This document shows positions 50,758 through 60,223 of a stretch of DNA of 64,000 bases, in pieces; within the stretch, counting starts at the first letter, position 1, and every line of letters begins with the position of its first letter. Position numbers and translations under genes: made by a program. The notes beneath the pieces were generated by a model. It was not told the origin of the DNA, made no database searches, and worked only from the letters and a program-made list of their open reading frames with translations. This stretch comes from Neptunomonas concharum (GTDB lineage: Bacteria; Pseudomonadota; Gammaproteobacteria; Pseudomonadales; Balneatricaceae), in contig NZ_CP043869.1 of assembly GCF_008630635.1 (NCBI RefSeq), positions 2,046,001-2,110,000 on the forward strand. Reading direction: 5' to 3'.

Positions 50758-51498
50758 TTAATCTTGCATCGACTCTTCAGGGATAATGGCATTGTGGTAA
50801 ACATTTTGCACATCATCAAGGTCTTCTAACACATCTAACAATTTAAGGAATTTACGACCACCTTCTTCATCCAGATCAACAGAAGTAGAAGGGATCATAG
50901 TCACCTCGGCATGGACAGGCTCAAACCCTGCACTGACTAAACCATCTTTCACATCCATAAAGTCAGTAGCGATAGTGTAAACATCAATGGAGCCATCATC
51001 ATTAGTCACAACATCATCTGCACCGGCTTCAAGTGCCGCTTCCATAATGGTGTCTTCATCCACACTTTCATCAAAGGTGATTTGGCCTTTCTTTTCAAAT
51101 AGATAAGCAACAGAACCACTGGTACCTAAATTACCGCCATGCTTGGTAAAAGCCGCCCGAACTTGCGCCACCGTACGATTCACATTATCTGTCATCGTCT
51201 CAACAAGGATAGCGATACCACCCGCGCCGTAACCTTCATAGGTCAGCTCATCATAGTTATCGCCTTCACCGCCACCAGCACCTCTCTGGATCGCTTTCTC
51301 GACGGTATCCTTCTTCATGTTTGCGCCAAGAGCTTTATCTACTGCTGCACGTAAGCGAGGATTATCTTCTGGCGAAGGCCCGCCCTCTTTAGCGGCAACA
51401 ACCAGCTCGCGTATCAGTTTAGTAAAGATTTTGCCGCGTTTCGCATCCTGCGCTGCTTTGCGGTGTTTAATATTGGCCCATTTGGAATGACCTGCCAT
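50758..51498 (-). CDS. yebC: YebC/PmpR family transcriptional/translational regulator
   Basis: 246 residues beginning [20 protein letters not shown], the invariant YebC start. The acidic middle region and GEGYGAGG-like loop are present ([11 protein letters not shown]). YebC proteins act as DNA-binding regulators or ribosome-associated factors that relieve stalling; the role here is not known. It lies in the aspS-yebC-ruvC order. Confidence 0.96.
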   Translation of the reverse strand: MAGHSKWANIKHRKAAQDAKRGKIFTKLIRELVVAAKEGGPSPEDNPRLRAAVDKALGANMKKDTVEKAIQRGAGGGEGDNYDELTYEGYGAGGIAILVETMTDNVNRTVAQVRAAFTKHGGNLGTSGSVAYLFEKKGQITFDESVDEDTIMEAALEAGADDVVTNDDGSIDVYTIATDFMDVKDGLVSAGFEPVHAEVTMIPSTSVDLDEEGGRKFLKLLDVLEDLDDVQNVYHNAIIPEESMQD

Positions 51499-51546
51499 AG
51501 GGAAACCTCAATTAAAGTCTGGCTAACAGAATATTTCGAGAAGCAT

Positions 51547-51574
51547 AGCCAACCTGATTTAACTCAGGCTGGCT
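51547..51574 (-). other. Stem-loop after aspS, without T tract
   Basis: An 11-bp stem (one G-T pair on the minus strand) with a 6-base loop starts 9 bases past the aspS stop. The following bases are not T-rich, so it may protect the aspS 3' end or pause transcription before yebC rather than terminate it. Confidence 0.45.
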
Positions 51575-51582
51575 ATCACCCT

Positions 51583-53346
51583 TTAAGGGGTTTTGCGTAG
51601 TTTGATATTGAGTTCGCGCAGCTGAGCCGCACTCACTTCGCCAGGAGCGTCAGTCAACGGACATGATGCACTCTGGGTTTTCGGGAAGGCAATAACTTCA
51701 CGAATGGAGTCCGTGCCCGTCATCAGCATGATCAGACGATCCAAACCAAATGCTAAACCGCCGTGTGGAGGTGCACCATACTTAAGCGCGTTCAATAGGA
51801 AGCCGAATTTGTCATCCGCTTCTTCATCTGTAATGCCTAGAATTTCCAGCACAGTAGATTGCATCTGCTGGTCATGAATACGCACCGAACCGCCACCAAG
51901 CTCGCAACCATTCAACACCATATCATACGCCCGAGATAACGCTTCAAGTGGGTTAGACTTCAGCTCTTGCGGTGAGCAACTAGGTGCTGTAAATGGGTGA
52001 TGAAGCGCCGTCAAACCACCGTTGTCAGTCTCTTCAAACATCGGGAAGTCAACGACCCAAAGCGGAGCCCACTCGCGCTCAAGCATATCCATATCGATAC
52101 CGACTTTGATACGCAAAGCGCCCAAAGCTTCAGTCACGATTTTATAGGAGTCAGCCCCAAAGAAAATCAAATCGCCATCTTTTGCATCCAAGCGATCAAC
52201 GATTTGCATAGCCACTTCATCGCCCAAGAACTTAACGATTGGCGACTGTAAACCTTCAACGCCTTTGGCAACTTCATTGACTTTGATGTATGCCAAGCCT
52301 TTCGCGCCGTAGATTCCAACATATTTGGTGTAGTCATCGATCTGTTTACGCGTAAGCGCAGCACCGCCTGGTACTTTCAATGCCGCAACACGACCTTTAG
52401 GGTCTTTCGCTGGGCCAGCAAACACCTTGAATTCAATATTCGCCAGCAAGTCAGCTACATCGACCAATTCAAGCGGGATACGCAGGTCAGGCTTATCAGA
52501 ACCATAACGCTGCATTGCTTCAGAGTATGGCATACGTGGGAAGTCACCCAGATCGACACCTTTCAACTCCAAGAACAACTTACGGATCATCTCTTCCGCC
52601 ATACCCATGATTTCATCTTCGTTCATGAAAGATGTTTCAATATCTATCTGGGTGAATTCTGGCTGACGATCTGCACGCAAATCTTCATCACGGAAGCACT
52701 TAGCTACCTGATAATAACGATCGAACCCAGACACCATCAAGAGTTGTTTAAACAACTGCGGAGATTGTGGCAAGGCATAAAAATGGCCTTCATGCACACG
52801 GCTAGGCACAAGGTAGTCACGCGCACCTTCTGGCGTTGCACGGGTCAAGATCGGGGTTTCGATATCTAAGAAACCGTTATCATCCAAGAAGCGACGGATT
52901 TCAGAGGTTACTTTAGAGCGAAAGCGAAGTTTCTGCTGCATTTCTGGTCGACGCAAATCGATAAAGCGACTGCGAAGGCGAACGTCTTCACCTACCTGCT
53001 GATGATCGTCCAGCTGGAACGGCGGCGTTTCTGCTTTGTTCAGGATAATGAGTTCTTTACCCAAAACTTCAATTTCACCTGTAGGCATCTCTGTATTAGT
53101 CGTGCCCTCAGGACGATCACGCACCAAACCTTTCAGCTCAATAACATATTCATTACGAACACTATCAGCCAATTTAAAGCTTTCTTCACGATCTGGATCA
53201 AAGACGACCTGAGCAATGCCCTGACGGTCGCGGACATCCAAAAAGATCACGCCACCATGGTCACGACGGCGATGCACCCACCCCGTCAACGTAATTTCTT
53301 CACCGATATGCTCTTTTCTCAGATCGCCGCAATAATGGCTGCGCAT
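51583..53346 (-). CDS. aspS: Aspartyl-tRNA synthetase
   Basis: A 587-residue class II synthetase with an N-terminal OB-fold anticodon-binding domain ([20 protein letters not shown]), class II motif 2 ([18 protein letters not shown]), a GAD insertion (about 290-415) and motif 3 ([13 protein letters not shown]). The bacterial AspRS architecture is complete. It is followed by yebC. Confidence 0.98.
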   Translation of the reverse strand: MRSHYCGDLRKEHIGEEITLTGWVHRRRDHGGVIFLDVRDRQGIAQVVFDPDREESFKLADSVRNEYVIELKGLVRDRPEGTTNTEMPTGEIEVLGKELIILNKAETPPFQLDDHQQVGEDVRLRSRFIDLRRPEMQQKLRFRSKVTSEIRRFLDDNGFLDIETPILTRATPEGARDYLVPSRVHEGHFYALPQSPQLFKQLLMVSGFDRYYQVAKCFRDEDLRADRQPEFTQIDIETSFMNEDEIMGMAEEMIRKLFLELKGVDLGDFPRMPYSEAMQRYGSDKPDLRIPLELVDVADLLANIEFKVFAGPAKDPKGRVAALKVPGGAALTRKQIDDYTKYVGIYGAKGLAYIKVNEVAKGVEGLQSPIVKFLGDEVAMQIVDRLDAKDGDLIFFGADSYKIVTEALGALRIKVGIDMDMLEREWAPLWVVDFPMFEETDNGGLTALHHPFTAPSCSPQELKSNPLEALSRAYDMVLNGCELGGGSVRIHDQQMQSTVLEILGITDEEADDKFGFLLNALKYGAPPHGGLAFGLDRLIMLMTGTDSIREVIAFPKTQSASCPLTDAPGEVSAAQLRELNIKLRKTP

Positions 53347-53472
53347 AGTTCTTTGTTCCTATCTGTTACCGGGCACGACACCAACTAGAGAGCCGCCCCA
53401 AAAATCAGGCTGAATAAAGCGGCGGATTATACCCGATTTCGTCATCCGATACAGCGGCTAACTTCGCCATTT

Positions 53473-53916
53473 TTACCTACTGAGCAATTTTAACTCGCCG
53501 TTCAACATGCTATTGATTTTTAGCCTGATCTCTTCGATGCGCTCAGGCGTATAGGGAACAGCGGGCAATTTGTCCCATACAGGGCCTGGCCAAGCCGGAT
53601 CATTTTCTGTACGAGCTATATGATGAATATGCAATTGAGGAACGATATTACCCAGATTAGCGATATTCATTTTTTTGGCACGAAAGCTATCTGCAATGGT
53701 TTCTGCAAGGTCTGCAGACTCTGCCATCAATTGCGTTCGATCAGCTTCAGATAGATGGTAAATTTCTGTAGATCCTGCGCGACGGGGTACTAAAATGAAC
53801 CAAGGGTATTGCGAATCATTCATCAGCAATAGTCGACTCAAAGGAAAGTCACCCAGTACAATGCAGTCATTGGCTAAACGGGCATCTAGCTCAAACTCCA
53901 ACTCTAATTCGTCCAT
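53473..53916 (-). CDS. HIT domain protein
   Basis: A 147-residue histidine-triad-superfamily protein. The motif QLHIHHIAR corresponds to HxHxHxx but with His and Ile at the last positions, so the canonical third His is shifted or lost; related bacterial HIT proteins of this subgroup often carry HxHx(V/I)AR. The start at ATG 53916 (MDELELEFELD) has AGGAG seven bases upstream; the longer open frame to 54045 overlaps the divergent gene and is unlikely. A nucleotide hydrolase role is plausible only. Confidence 0.88.
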   Translation of the reverse strand: MDELELEFELDARLANDCIVLGDFPLSRLLLMNDSQYPWFILVPRRAGSTEIYHLSEADRTQLMAESADLAETIADSFRAKKMNIANLGNIVPQLHIHHIARTENDPAWPGPVWDKLPAVPYTPERIEEIRLKINSMLNGELKLLSR

Positions 53917-53981
53917 TTTTGATCTCCTCATTATCAGTGGGCTCAAGGGTGGTAACCCAGATCCTGAGTACAGTATAAGAC

Positions 53982-55112
53982 ATGACTTACCAATTTGACC
54001 TATGTGATTCTGTTGAGCAGATTGGAAAAGAGCGCTGGGATGCACTCTTCAATTCGGATTTCCCGTTTACCTCCTACGAGTTTTTTGATGCACTTGAAAA
54101 AAGCGGGGCCACCTCCTCTAACAGCGGCTGGCAACCACTGCATCTAACGATGCTCAAAGAGGAAGAGTGTATTGCGCTAGTACCTCTCTATATTAAACAT
54201 CACTCCTACGGCGAGTATGTCTTCGATTGGGCTTGGGCGGATGCATATCATCGCCACGGGGTACAATACTACCCGAAGCTTTTAACGGCCTCGCCCTTCT
54301 CTCCAGTTAGTGGGCCTAAATATGGAACTCAGCTTCCAGATGCTACATTTCTACCTCTGTTGTCTCAGGCGATCAAAGAACTATGTCATACATATGAATG
54401 GTCATCTTGGCACGGGCTGTTCATTCCAGAAGCTTCTGCCAACCAATTAGAAACTCAAGGTATGATCACCCGGCATGGGTGCCAATATCATTGGTTTAAC
54501 CAAGGTTACGATGGTTTCGAAACCTTCCTTGATAAGTTTACATCTCGCAAGCGTAAGGCAATTCGAAAAGAGCGTAAAAAAGTAGCAGAGCAAGACATTA
54601 GGATACAAGTACATGAGGGTGCAGAAGTAGATCAAACGCTCATAGAGCATTTCTATCAATGCTATCAGACAACGCACCTACAGCGTGGCCGCCAAGGCTA
54701 TTTAAATATCGACTTTTTTCAACGTATTTTTAAGACTATGCCGGAGAAAATCGTACTATTTACCGCTTATCAAGCAGACCGAGCCGTTGCTGCGGCTCTG
54801 TGCTTTAAAGATCATACATCCTTGTACGGCAGGTATTGGGGAGCACTAGGCGCCTATGACTGCCTACATTTTGAAACGTGCTACTACACTGGCATTGAGT
54901 ATTGCATAAAGCATGGTCTCAGCCATTTTGATCCAGGAGCACAAGGAGAGCATAAGATCCAACGAGGCTTTGAGCCTATCAGAACGTTCTCTTCTCATTT
55001 TATCCAGCATGAAGGGTTTGAAAAGGCTATACAACAGTTTGCAACAGAAGAGCGCGATGCTATAGCCTCTCAAATCGACTCGTTAACCGAATGGCTTCCC
55101 TTTAAAAATTAA
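53982..55112 (+). CDS. FemAB/GNAT-like protein of the DUF482 (peptidoglycan biosynthesis-like) family
   Basis: 376 residues. The N-terminal FTSYEFFDALEKSG, the stretch HHSYGEYVFDWAWADAY and the C-terminal GAQGEHKIQRGFEP are typical of PF04339, an acyltransferase-fold family. The substrate is not established. It diverges from the HIT gene by 65 bases and converges on the next gene with a 4-base overlap. Confidence 0.88.
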   Translation: MTYQFDLCDSVEQIGKERWDALFNSDFPFTSYEFFDALEKSGATSSNSGWQPLHLTMLKEEECIALVPLYIKHHSYGEYVFDWAWADAYHRHGVQYYPKLLTASPFSPVSGPKYGTQLPDATFLPLLSQAIKELCHTYEWSSWHGLFIPEASANQLETQGMITRHGCQYHWFNQGYDGFETFLDKFTSRKRKAIRKERKKVAEQDIRIQVHEGAEVDQTLIEHFYQCYQTTHLQRGRQGYLNIDFFQRIFKTMPEKIVLFTAYQADRAVAAALCFKDHTSLYGRYWGALGAYDCLHFETCYYTGIEYCIKHGLSHFDPGAQGEHKIQRGFEPIRTFSSHFIQHEGFEKAIQQFATEERDAIASQIDSLTEWLPFKN

Positions 55113-56911
55113 AGCACTCGGTTAAACGTTTTGATAAATGCAATTAATGCCTCTGCCTCAAGAGGCTTAGCATAATAATAGCCTTGGATAATAGAACACT
55201 CTTTCGCTCGAAGAAACGATAACTGCTGCTCCGTTTCTACCCCCTCAGCCACAATTTTCAGACCTAAATCTTTTGCAAGGCGAATAATCGACGAAACAAT
55301 CGCCTCAGCATTCTTATATTGAGATAGCCCTGTTAGAAAAGAGCGATCAACTTTCAACTCATCCACAGGGAATTGCTGTAAGTAACTCAACGAGGAGTAG
55401 CCTGTACCAAAGTCATCGATCGACACTTTAACTCCCACATCCCTAAGCTGAGTAAGGATTGCAGCTGTCGTCTCAACATCTTTAACCAGTACACTTTCAG
55501 TTAGCTCTACAGTAAGCAGAGCAGATGGTAGAGCATGTTCCTCCAAATACTGATGGATATTCTCAGCCAACGAGTCCAGTAAAAACTGGTGAGCCGATAT
55601 GTTGATAGAAAACTCTATTTCCGTCAGAGCAAGCGATTGGCACAAAGCGGCTACTCGACATACCTCTTTTAAAACCCAATCACCAATAGGGAGAATTAGC
55701 CCCATTTTTTCAGCTAAGGGGATAAATTTATCAGGAGCGAGTGTGCCAAGCACAGGATGCTGCCACCTGATTAATGCCTCAGCTCCTACTACACGATTTC
55801 TTGTTTGATCTATTTGCGGCTGAAAGTGCAGCACCAGTTCATTTCGCTCCAATGCCTTATGCAGATCCATCTCCAAACTCAGTTGTCGACGAGAGTCTTT
55901 ATGCAACGACTCGGAGAAAAACTGATAATTTGCCCGCCCTAACTTCTTAACTTGATCCGTCGCTGAGGAGGCATGCTGCAAAATCACATCCGGGCTTTCT
56001 CCATCAACAGGGTAAATCGCAATGCCAATGCTGACCGAAATAAATAATTCCTGATCATTAACCCAAAACGGTTGTTCCATCGCTTGCAATATACGTAAGG
56101 CCACATAACCCGCGTTATCCGCCGTTGCCAAAGAGGTCAGCAGAATCGAGAACTCATCCCCCCCTAAGCGAGAGATACTTCGCCACAACTCCTCTCCTCC
56201 CACATGGGAGACAACATCGGTTTGACGCACACAGTCGAGCAAACGCTGCGCCAAAGCCTTCAACAGCTTATCACCGGCACCTGGCCCTAAAGACTCATTA
56301 ATCTTGCGAAAGTGATCGACCCCAATATCTAACACGGCAATCTGGGTTCGGTTACGTTTAGCATTTTTCATTGCCCAGTCTAAGCGGTCCATATAGAGCA
56401 ACCGGTTAGGTAATCCTGTCAACGGGTCATAATACGCCAAGCGATCTTGATAAGCTTTTACCGTTAGCAGATTACGAATACGCAAGATCAGTTCGCTGCT
56501 ATCAATTGGTTTAGGTAAGAAATCGGTAACGCCTTTGCCCAAAGCTTCCAGCTTGGTTTCAGCGTCAGTAGAGGATGTCAACATCACGACTGGAAGATGT
56601 TGAATCGCGCTGTTTTCTCTAATCAGCTTTAAAATATCAAACCCATTCAGGCCTGGCATAACCAAATCTAGCAAAATCAGATCTGGCGGATTACGCACAA
56701 TGTACTCGTAAGCGACATAAGGGTCACTGACACTATTAAAGTTTCGGTGACCTATTGCTCTTAACTGTGCACCAATAATTTTTACTAAAACGGGATCATC
56801 GTCAACCATAAGGATATTGGCATTCAACAACCCCTCTTCAAGCATCGACTCTTCGATACGCCGCTCTTCCGATTCGATAGACTCAATTTCCGCAGTTGGC
56901 ATTATGTACAC
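55109..56911 (-). CDS. Response regulator with GGDEF and EAL domains (c-di-GMP turnover)
   Basis: 600 residues. An N-terminal receiver (about 32-150; acidic pocket DDD at 37-39, phospho-acceptor Asp82, Lys134 in LPKPI) is followed by a GGDEF domain (about 158-335, GGDEF at 250-254) and an EAL domain (about 345-595). The EAL catalytic set is intact (EAL 378-380, NIS, LTES, DDFGTGYSS, KVDRSF, EGVET), so phosphodiesterase activity is likely. The GGDEF motif itself is intact, but a 12-residue insertion with a pseudo-motif GGEEL (238-242) separates it from the RQTD inhibitory site (229-232). No sensor kinase is adjacent. Confidence 0.93.
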   Translation of the reverse strand: MYIMPTAEIESIESEERRIEESMLEEGLLNANILMVDDDPVLVKIIGAQLRAIGHRNFNSVSDPYVAYEYIVRNPPDLILLDLVMPGLNGFDILKLIRENSAIQHLPVVMLTSSTDAETKLEALGKGVTDFLPKPIDSSELILRIRNLLTVKAYQDRLAYYDPLTGLPNRLLYMDRLDWAMKNAKRNRTQIAVLDIGVDHFRKINESLGPGAGDKLLKALAQRLLDCVRQTDVVSHVGGEELWRSISRLGGDEFSILLTSLATADNAGYVALRILQAMEQPFWVNDQELFISVSIGIAIYPVDGESPDVILQHASSATDQVKKLGRANYQFFSESLHKDSRRQLSLEMDLHKALERNELVLHFQPQIDQTRNRVVGAEALIRWQHPVLGTLAPDKFIPLAEKMGLILPIGDWVLKEVCRVAALCQSLALTEIEFSINISAHQFLLDSLAENIHQYLEEHALPSALLTVELTESVLVKDVETTAAILTQLRDVGVKVSIDDFGTGYSSLSYLQQFPVDELKVDRSFLTGLSQYKNAEAIVSSIIRLAKDLGLKIVAEGVETEQQLSFLRAKECSIIQGYYYAKPLEAEALIAFIKTFNRVL

Positions 56912-57043
56912 TTACCTTAATCAAACGACTTCATCCTGAATGATCATCCCTAGGCCCATAATAAATATCATAAGCCGAACAAATACTTAACCGAATATAA
57001 ATACGCTATTAAGTAAGTATAGGTCACTTATGCGGGAAACCAA

Positions 57044-57658
57044 TTAACTTGGCCGAGGAATACGCAGAATATCACCTAAAACACCATACTCAATTCCCCC
57101 TAACCTCCCTAAAGGGTTAAGGCGAGCAGGTAACACCTTCATACGCCCTTTCTCATCATAGGATAGGACATCCTCATCGATCCAAATTTTCTCAATTTCA
57201 CCCAGCACCATTTTCTGGCCACTGTTACCAATTTCTGAATGCTGATATAAGCGGCATGACATCGCAATAGGAGCACCAACAACACGCGGTAAATTAAAAC
57301 CTTCAACGTTTTCAGTGGTTAAATGACAGGCCTCAAGCTCCGACTCACCCTCTGGTAACACCATTGAACTTTGGGTCACAGCACTCGCCATATCCGCCCC
57401 AGCGATATGAATCACAAAATGCTCTCTTTCTACGATATTTTTATACGTATCTTTTTCGCTACCATCCGGTTTTTTACCGACTGAAATCATAACGATAGGC
57501 GGATCACTACAAACAGCTGAGAAATAGGAAAAAGGCGCCAAGTTAAACTTACCATTGGCGTGCTCAGATAAGACCCAAGCAACGGGTCGAGGAACAATGA
57601 CCTGAGTCAAAGTATGGTAAACCGAATCTTTACTTAAAGCAGACAAATTAATGATCAA
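57044..57658 (-). CDS. Flavin reductase-like FMN-binding split-barrel protein
   Basis: A 204-residue flavin-reductase/DIM6 family protein. The N-terminal YHTLTQVIVPRPVAWVLS and FSYFSAVCSDPPIVMISV form the FMN-binding split barrel. The start is TTG 57658, giving MIINLSALS, with GGAG six bases upstream; no in-frame ATG is near. Substrate and partner are unknown; such proteins reduce flavin or are oxidoreductases of small aromatics. Confidence 0.86.
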   Translation of the reverse strand: MIINLSALSKDSVYHTLTQVIVPRPVAWVLSEHANGKFNLAPFSYFSAVCSDPPIVMISVGKKPDGSEKDTYKNIVEREHFVIHIAGADMASAVTQSSMVLPEGESELEACHLTTENVEGFNLPRVVGAPIAMSCRLYQHSEIGNSGQKMVLGEIEKIWIDEDVLSYDEKGRMKVLPARLNPLGRLGGIEYGVLGDILRIPRPS

Positions 57659-57737
57659 AGTTAGCTCCTGCAACAACGAATTTAACAAATAATTAACAAA
57701 GAGTTACCAAAAAAGATGATCGATATTTATGCACATG

Positions 57738-57776
57738 CATCATGAATTGGGAAGCATAAGCTTCCTATTCATGATG
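57738..57776. other. Long imperfect inverted repeat between the flavin reductase and a small gene
   Basis: CATCATGAAT pairs with ATTCATGATG (10 bp), and after a one-base bulge GGAAGC pairs with GCTTCC, closing on an ATAA loop. There is no T tract on either strand. It lies about 80 bases before the flavin-reductase start and about 100 before the small gene at 57876, so it could be an operator shared by both. Confidence 0.6.
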
Positions 57777-57875
57777 AGAAATGCTCCATTTAACACCGTA
57801 GAAACTCATCGTTTTACTGCCCTATACTGAACATACGAGGCCTCCAACAACTTTTCAATAATGGAGAATTGAATC

Positions 57876-58151
57876 ATGTTAACCTACGAAGAGTGCTTAG
57901 CAATGTGCGATTTAACTCAAGACGAAGTTTCTGCTATCGCTGAGCATGAGCATGTGGATCCGATGATTGCTCTGGCAGTGGGTCAGTACTTGTGCTGCCA
58001 TAATGGAGAGCAGCGTATTAAGAAAATAATACTTGACGATATTGCACATGCTAAACGAAGCGGAAACACCGAGCACGCTAAGGTTTTACAGAAAGTGCTA
58101 GAACACTTTATCGCCACACACCCAGAGAATACAACGGTAAGCGCTGCCTGA
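57876..58151 (+). CDS. Small conserved-type hypothetical protein
   Basis: 91 residues, soluble and mostly helical, beginning MLTYEECLAMCDLTQDEVSAI, with a further CC pair at about 47-48 (YLCCHNGEQRIKK). GGAGA precedes the ATG at good spacing. Similar small proteins appear in marine gammaproteobacteria and pseudomonads as I recall, but I know of no function. It stands alone between the flavin reductase and the etf operon. Confidence 0.75.
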   Translation: MLTYEECLAMCDLTQDEVSAIAEHEHVDPMIALAVGQYLCCHNGEQRIKKIILDDIAHAKRSGNTEHAKVLQKVLEHFIATHPENTTVSAA

Positions 58152-58215
58152 TTTTCGTTAGTGTAGTATTTTTAGCACTTGAGTGGCTTCTGAATATGAG
58201 GCCACTCAGGGCAAT

Positions 58216-58238
58216 AAAAAAAGCCCGGAAAACCGGGC
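58216..58238 (-). terminator. Intrinsic terminator of the etfBA operon
   Basis: On the minus strand GCCCGG and CCGGGC around TTTT form a 6-bp GC stem, followed by TTTTTTT. It lies about 65 bases past the etfA stop. Confidence 0.88.
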
Positions 58239-58303
58239 CACAAGCAAGAAAGCGGCAAGCAAACCGCTCGCCAAAGGCAATGCCATGCATCAACTAGGGG
58301 ATG

Positions 58304-59233
58304 TTAGAGCGCCTGCTCTAACTGAGGTACAGCTTCAAATAAATCAGCAACAAGACCGTAATCTGCTACTTGGAAAATGGGAGCTTCTTCGTCCTTGTTA
58401 ATAGCAACGATAACTTTTGAATCTTTCATACCCGCTAAGTGCTGGATAGCTCCAGAGATACCGACTGCAATGTACAAGTCTGGCGCGACGATTTTACCCG
58501 TTTGTCCAACCTGCATATCGTTAGGTACAAAGCCTGCATCAACAGCGGCACGAGAAGCACCTACAGCAGCACCTAATTTATCGGCGACCTTCTCTATTAG
58601 TGCAAAGTTTTCACCGTTACCCATACCACGGCCACCAGAGATAACGACACGTGCAGAAGTCAACTCAGGGCGATCAGAAACCGCCATCTCTTCTTTAACG
58701 AACTGAGAAGTACCCGCATCATGAGCCGTACCTACTGTCTGAATAGCAGCCGCGCCACCTTCAGAAGCAACCGCGTCAAAACCTGTAGTACGAACAGTGA
58801 TCACCTTAATAGCGTCTAATGACTTAACTGTAGCAATCGCATTACCTGCATAGATTGGACGGTCAAATGTATCTGCATTTTCTACGCGAACAATTTCAGA
58901 AATTTGCCCAACATCCAATAAAGCAGCAACACGTGGCATAAAGTTTTTACCAGACGTCGTCGCTGGTGCCACAATATGGCTATAATCTTTACCCATTTCA
59001 GATACAAGCAAAGAGATATTTTCTGCTAATTGGTGCTCATAAGCTGCATTATCTGCTAGTAAGACTTGAGCAACACCCGATACTTTTGCCGCCTCATCAG
59101 CAACGGACTGACAACCAGCACCGGCAACCAAAATATGAACATCACCGCCCATCTGCGAAGCTGCAGCCACGGTATTTAGTGTGGCGCTTTTCAATGTGCT
59201 GTTGTCATGTTCTGCAATAACGAGAATAGCCAT
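58304..59233 (-). CDS. etfA: Electron transfer flavoprotein alpha subunit
   Basis: A 309-residue EtfA subunit. The C-terminal FAD domain carries VVISGGRGM and the signature [21 protein letters not shown]. It accepts electrons from acyl-CoA and other dehydrogenases. It follows etfB with a one-base overlap and is closed by an intrinsic terminator. Confidence 0.97.
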   Translation of the reverse strand: MAILVIAEHDNSTLKSATLNTVAAASQMGGDVHILVAGAGCQSVADEAAKVSGVAQVLLADNAAYEHQLAENISLLVSEMGKDYSHIVAPATTSGKNFMPRVAALLDVGQISEIVRVENADTFDRPIYAGNAIATVKSLDAIKVITVRTTGFDAVASEGGAAAIQTVGTAHDAGTSQFVKEEMAVSDRPELTSARVVISGGRGMGNGENFALIEKVADKLGAAVGASRAAVDAGFVPNDMQVGQTGKIVAPDLYIAVGISGAIQHLAGMKDSKVIVAINKDEEAPIFQVADYGLVADLFEAVPQLEQAL

Positions 59234-59982
59234 TAGATCACCTTCGCTTCGTTTTTCAGTTTTTCGACCAGCTCTTCAACAGAAGCCACTTTAATACCCG
59301 CTTGACGCTCAGCAGGCGGAGCAACTTTAACCAGTTGCGTATGCGCTTTAATTTCAACACCTAAATCCGCAGGTGTTTTAACATCTAAAGGCTTTTTCTT
59401 AGCTTTCATGATATTAGGCAATGAAGCGTAACGAGGCTCATTCAAACGTAAATCTGTTGTTACGATCGCAGGTAATTTCAAAGCAACTGTCTGCAAGCCA
59501 CCGTCAACTTCACGGGTAACTTGAGCTGACTCGCCTTCTACTTTCACTTCCGAAGCGAACGTGCCTTGCCCGAACCCTGTCAGTGCAGCCAGCATCTGTC
59601 CAGTTTGATTGTTATCAGTATCAATAGACTGTTTACCCATGATAACTAGACTTGGCTGTTCGTCATCGATAACTTTCTTGAGCAACTTAGCAACTGTCAG
59701 TGATTCAAGCACCTCATCAGACTCAACATGAATTGCTCGATCAGCACCGAGTGCTAAAGCCGTTCTTAGCTGTTCCTGACACGCTTTAGAACCTAGAGAT
59801 ACAGCGACAACTTCCGTTGCAACGCCTGCTTCCTTAAGGCGCACCGCTTCTTCAACTGCGATTTCACAGAAAGGGTTCATCGCCATCTTAACGTTATTCA
59901 GATCAACATCGCTGTTATCGGACTTCACACGTACTTTTACGTTGTAGTCGATTACGCGTTTGACAGTTACTAGAACTTTCAT
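59233..59982 (-). CDS. etfB: Electron transfer flavoprotein beta subunit
   Basis: A 249-residue EtfB. The N-terminal [19 protein letters not shown] and the signature [20 protein letters not shown] are intact, with the AMP-binding region in between. It is divergent from the ETF-quinone oxidoreductase gene across 241 bases, giving the classic three-gene ETF module. Confidence 0.97.
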   Translation of the reverse strand: MKVLVTVKRVIDYNVKVRVKSDNSDVDLNNVKMAMNPFCEIAVEEAVRLKEAGVATEVVAVSLGSKACQEQLRTALALGADRAIHVESDEVLESLTVAKLLKKVIDDEQPSLVIMGKQSIDTDNNQTGQMLAALTGFGQGTFASEVKVEGESAQVTREVDGGLQTVALKLPAIVTTDLRLNEPRYASLPNIMKAKKKPLDVKTPADLGVEIKAHTQLVKVAPPAERQAGIKVASVEELVEKLKNEAKVI

Positions 59983-60223
59983 TGCGTCTACCTTTTTTTA
60001 TTCGACTTGAGACAATCTCTGGCATCAATTCGCCAAGAAATAAGTAATTACCCTAATATTACTGATCCGCGTTCATTAATCAAGATTTTCTACTCAACCA
60101 AAAGTATAAATTTACTAAAAACCTGTTTAAGTAGATACGGGTTTTTACTTATAATAAGCTTATCTATAACAATACCGGCCAACTACATCAAGCCGGATAC
60201 ACAGAACCTAGGGGAGATTAACC

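Noticed and set aside
53917-54045. N-terminal extension of the HIT protein
   Set aside because: It overlaps the divergent gene start, and an AGGAG site directly precedes the internal ATG at 53916.
60117-60146. Hairpin AAAAACCTG/CGGGTTTTT between etfB and the ETF-quinone oxidoreductase as a terminator
   Set aside because: It lies in the shared divergent upstream region, where neither strand needs a terminator, and the stem is weak.
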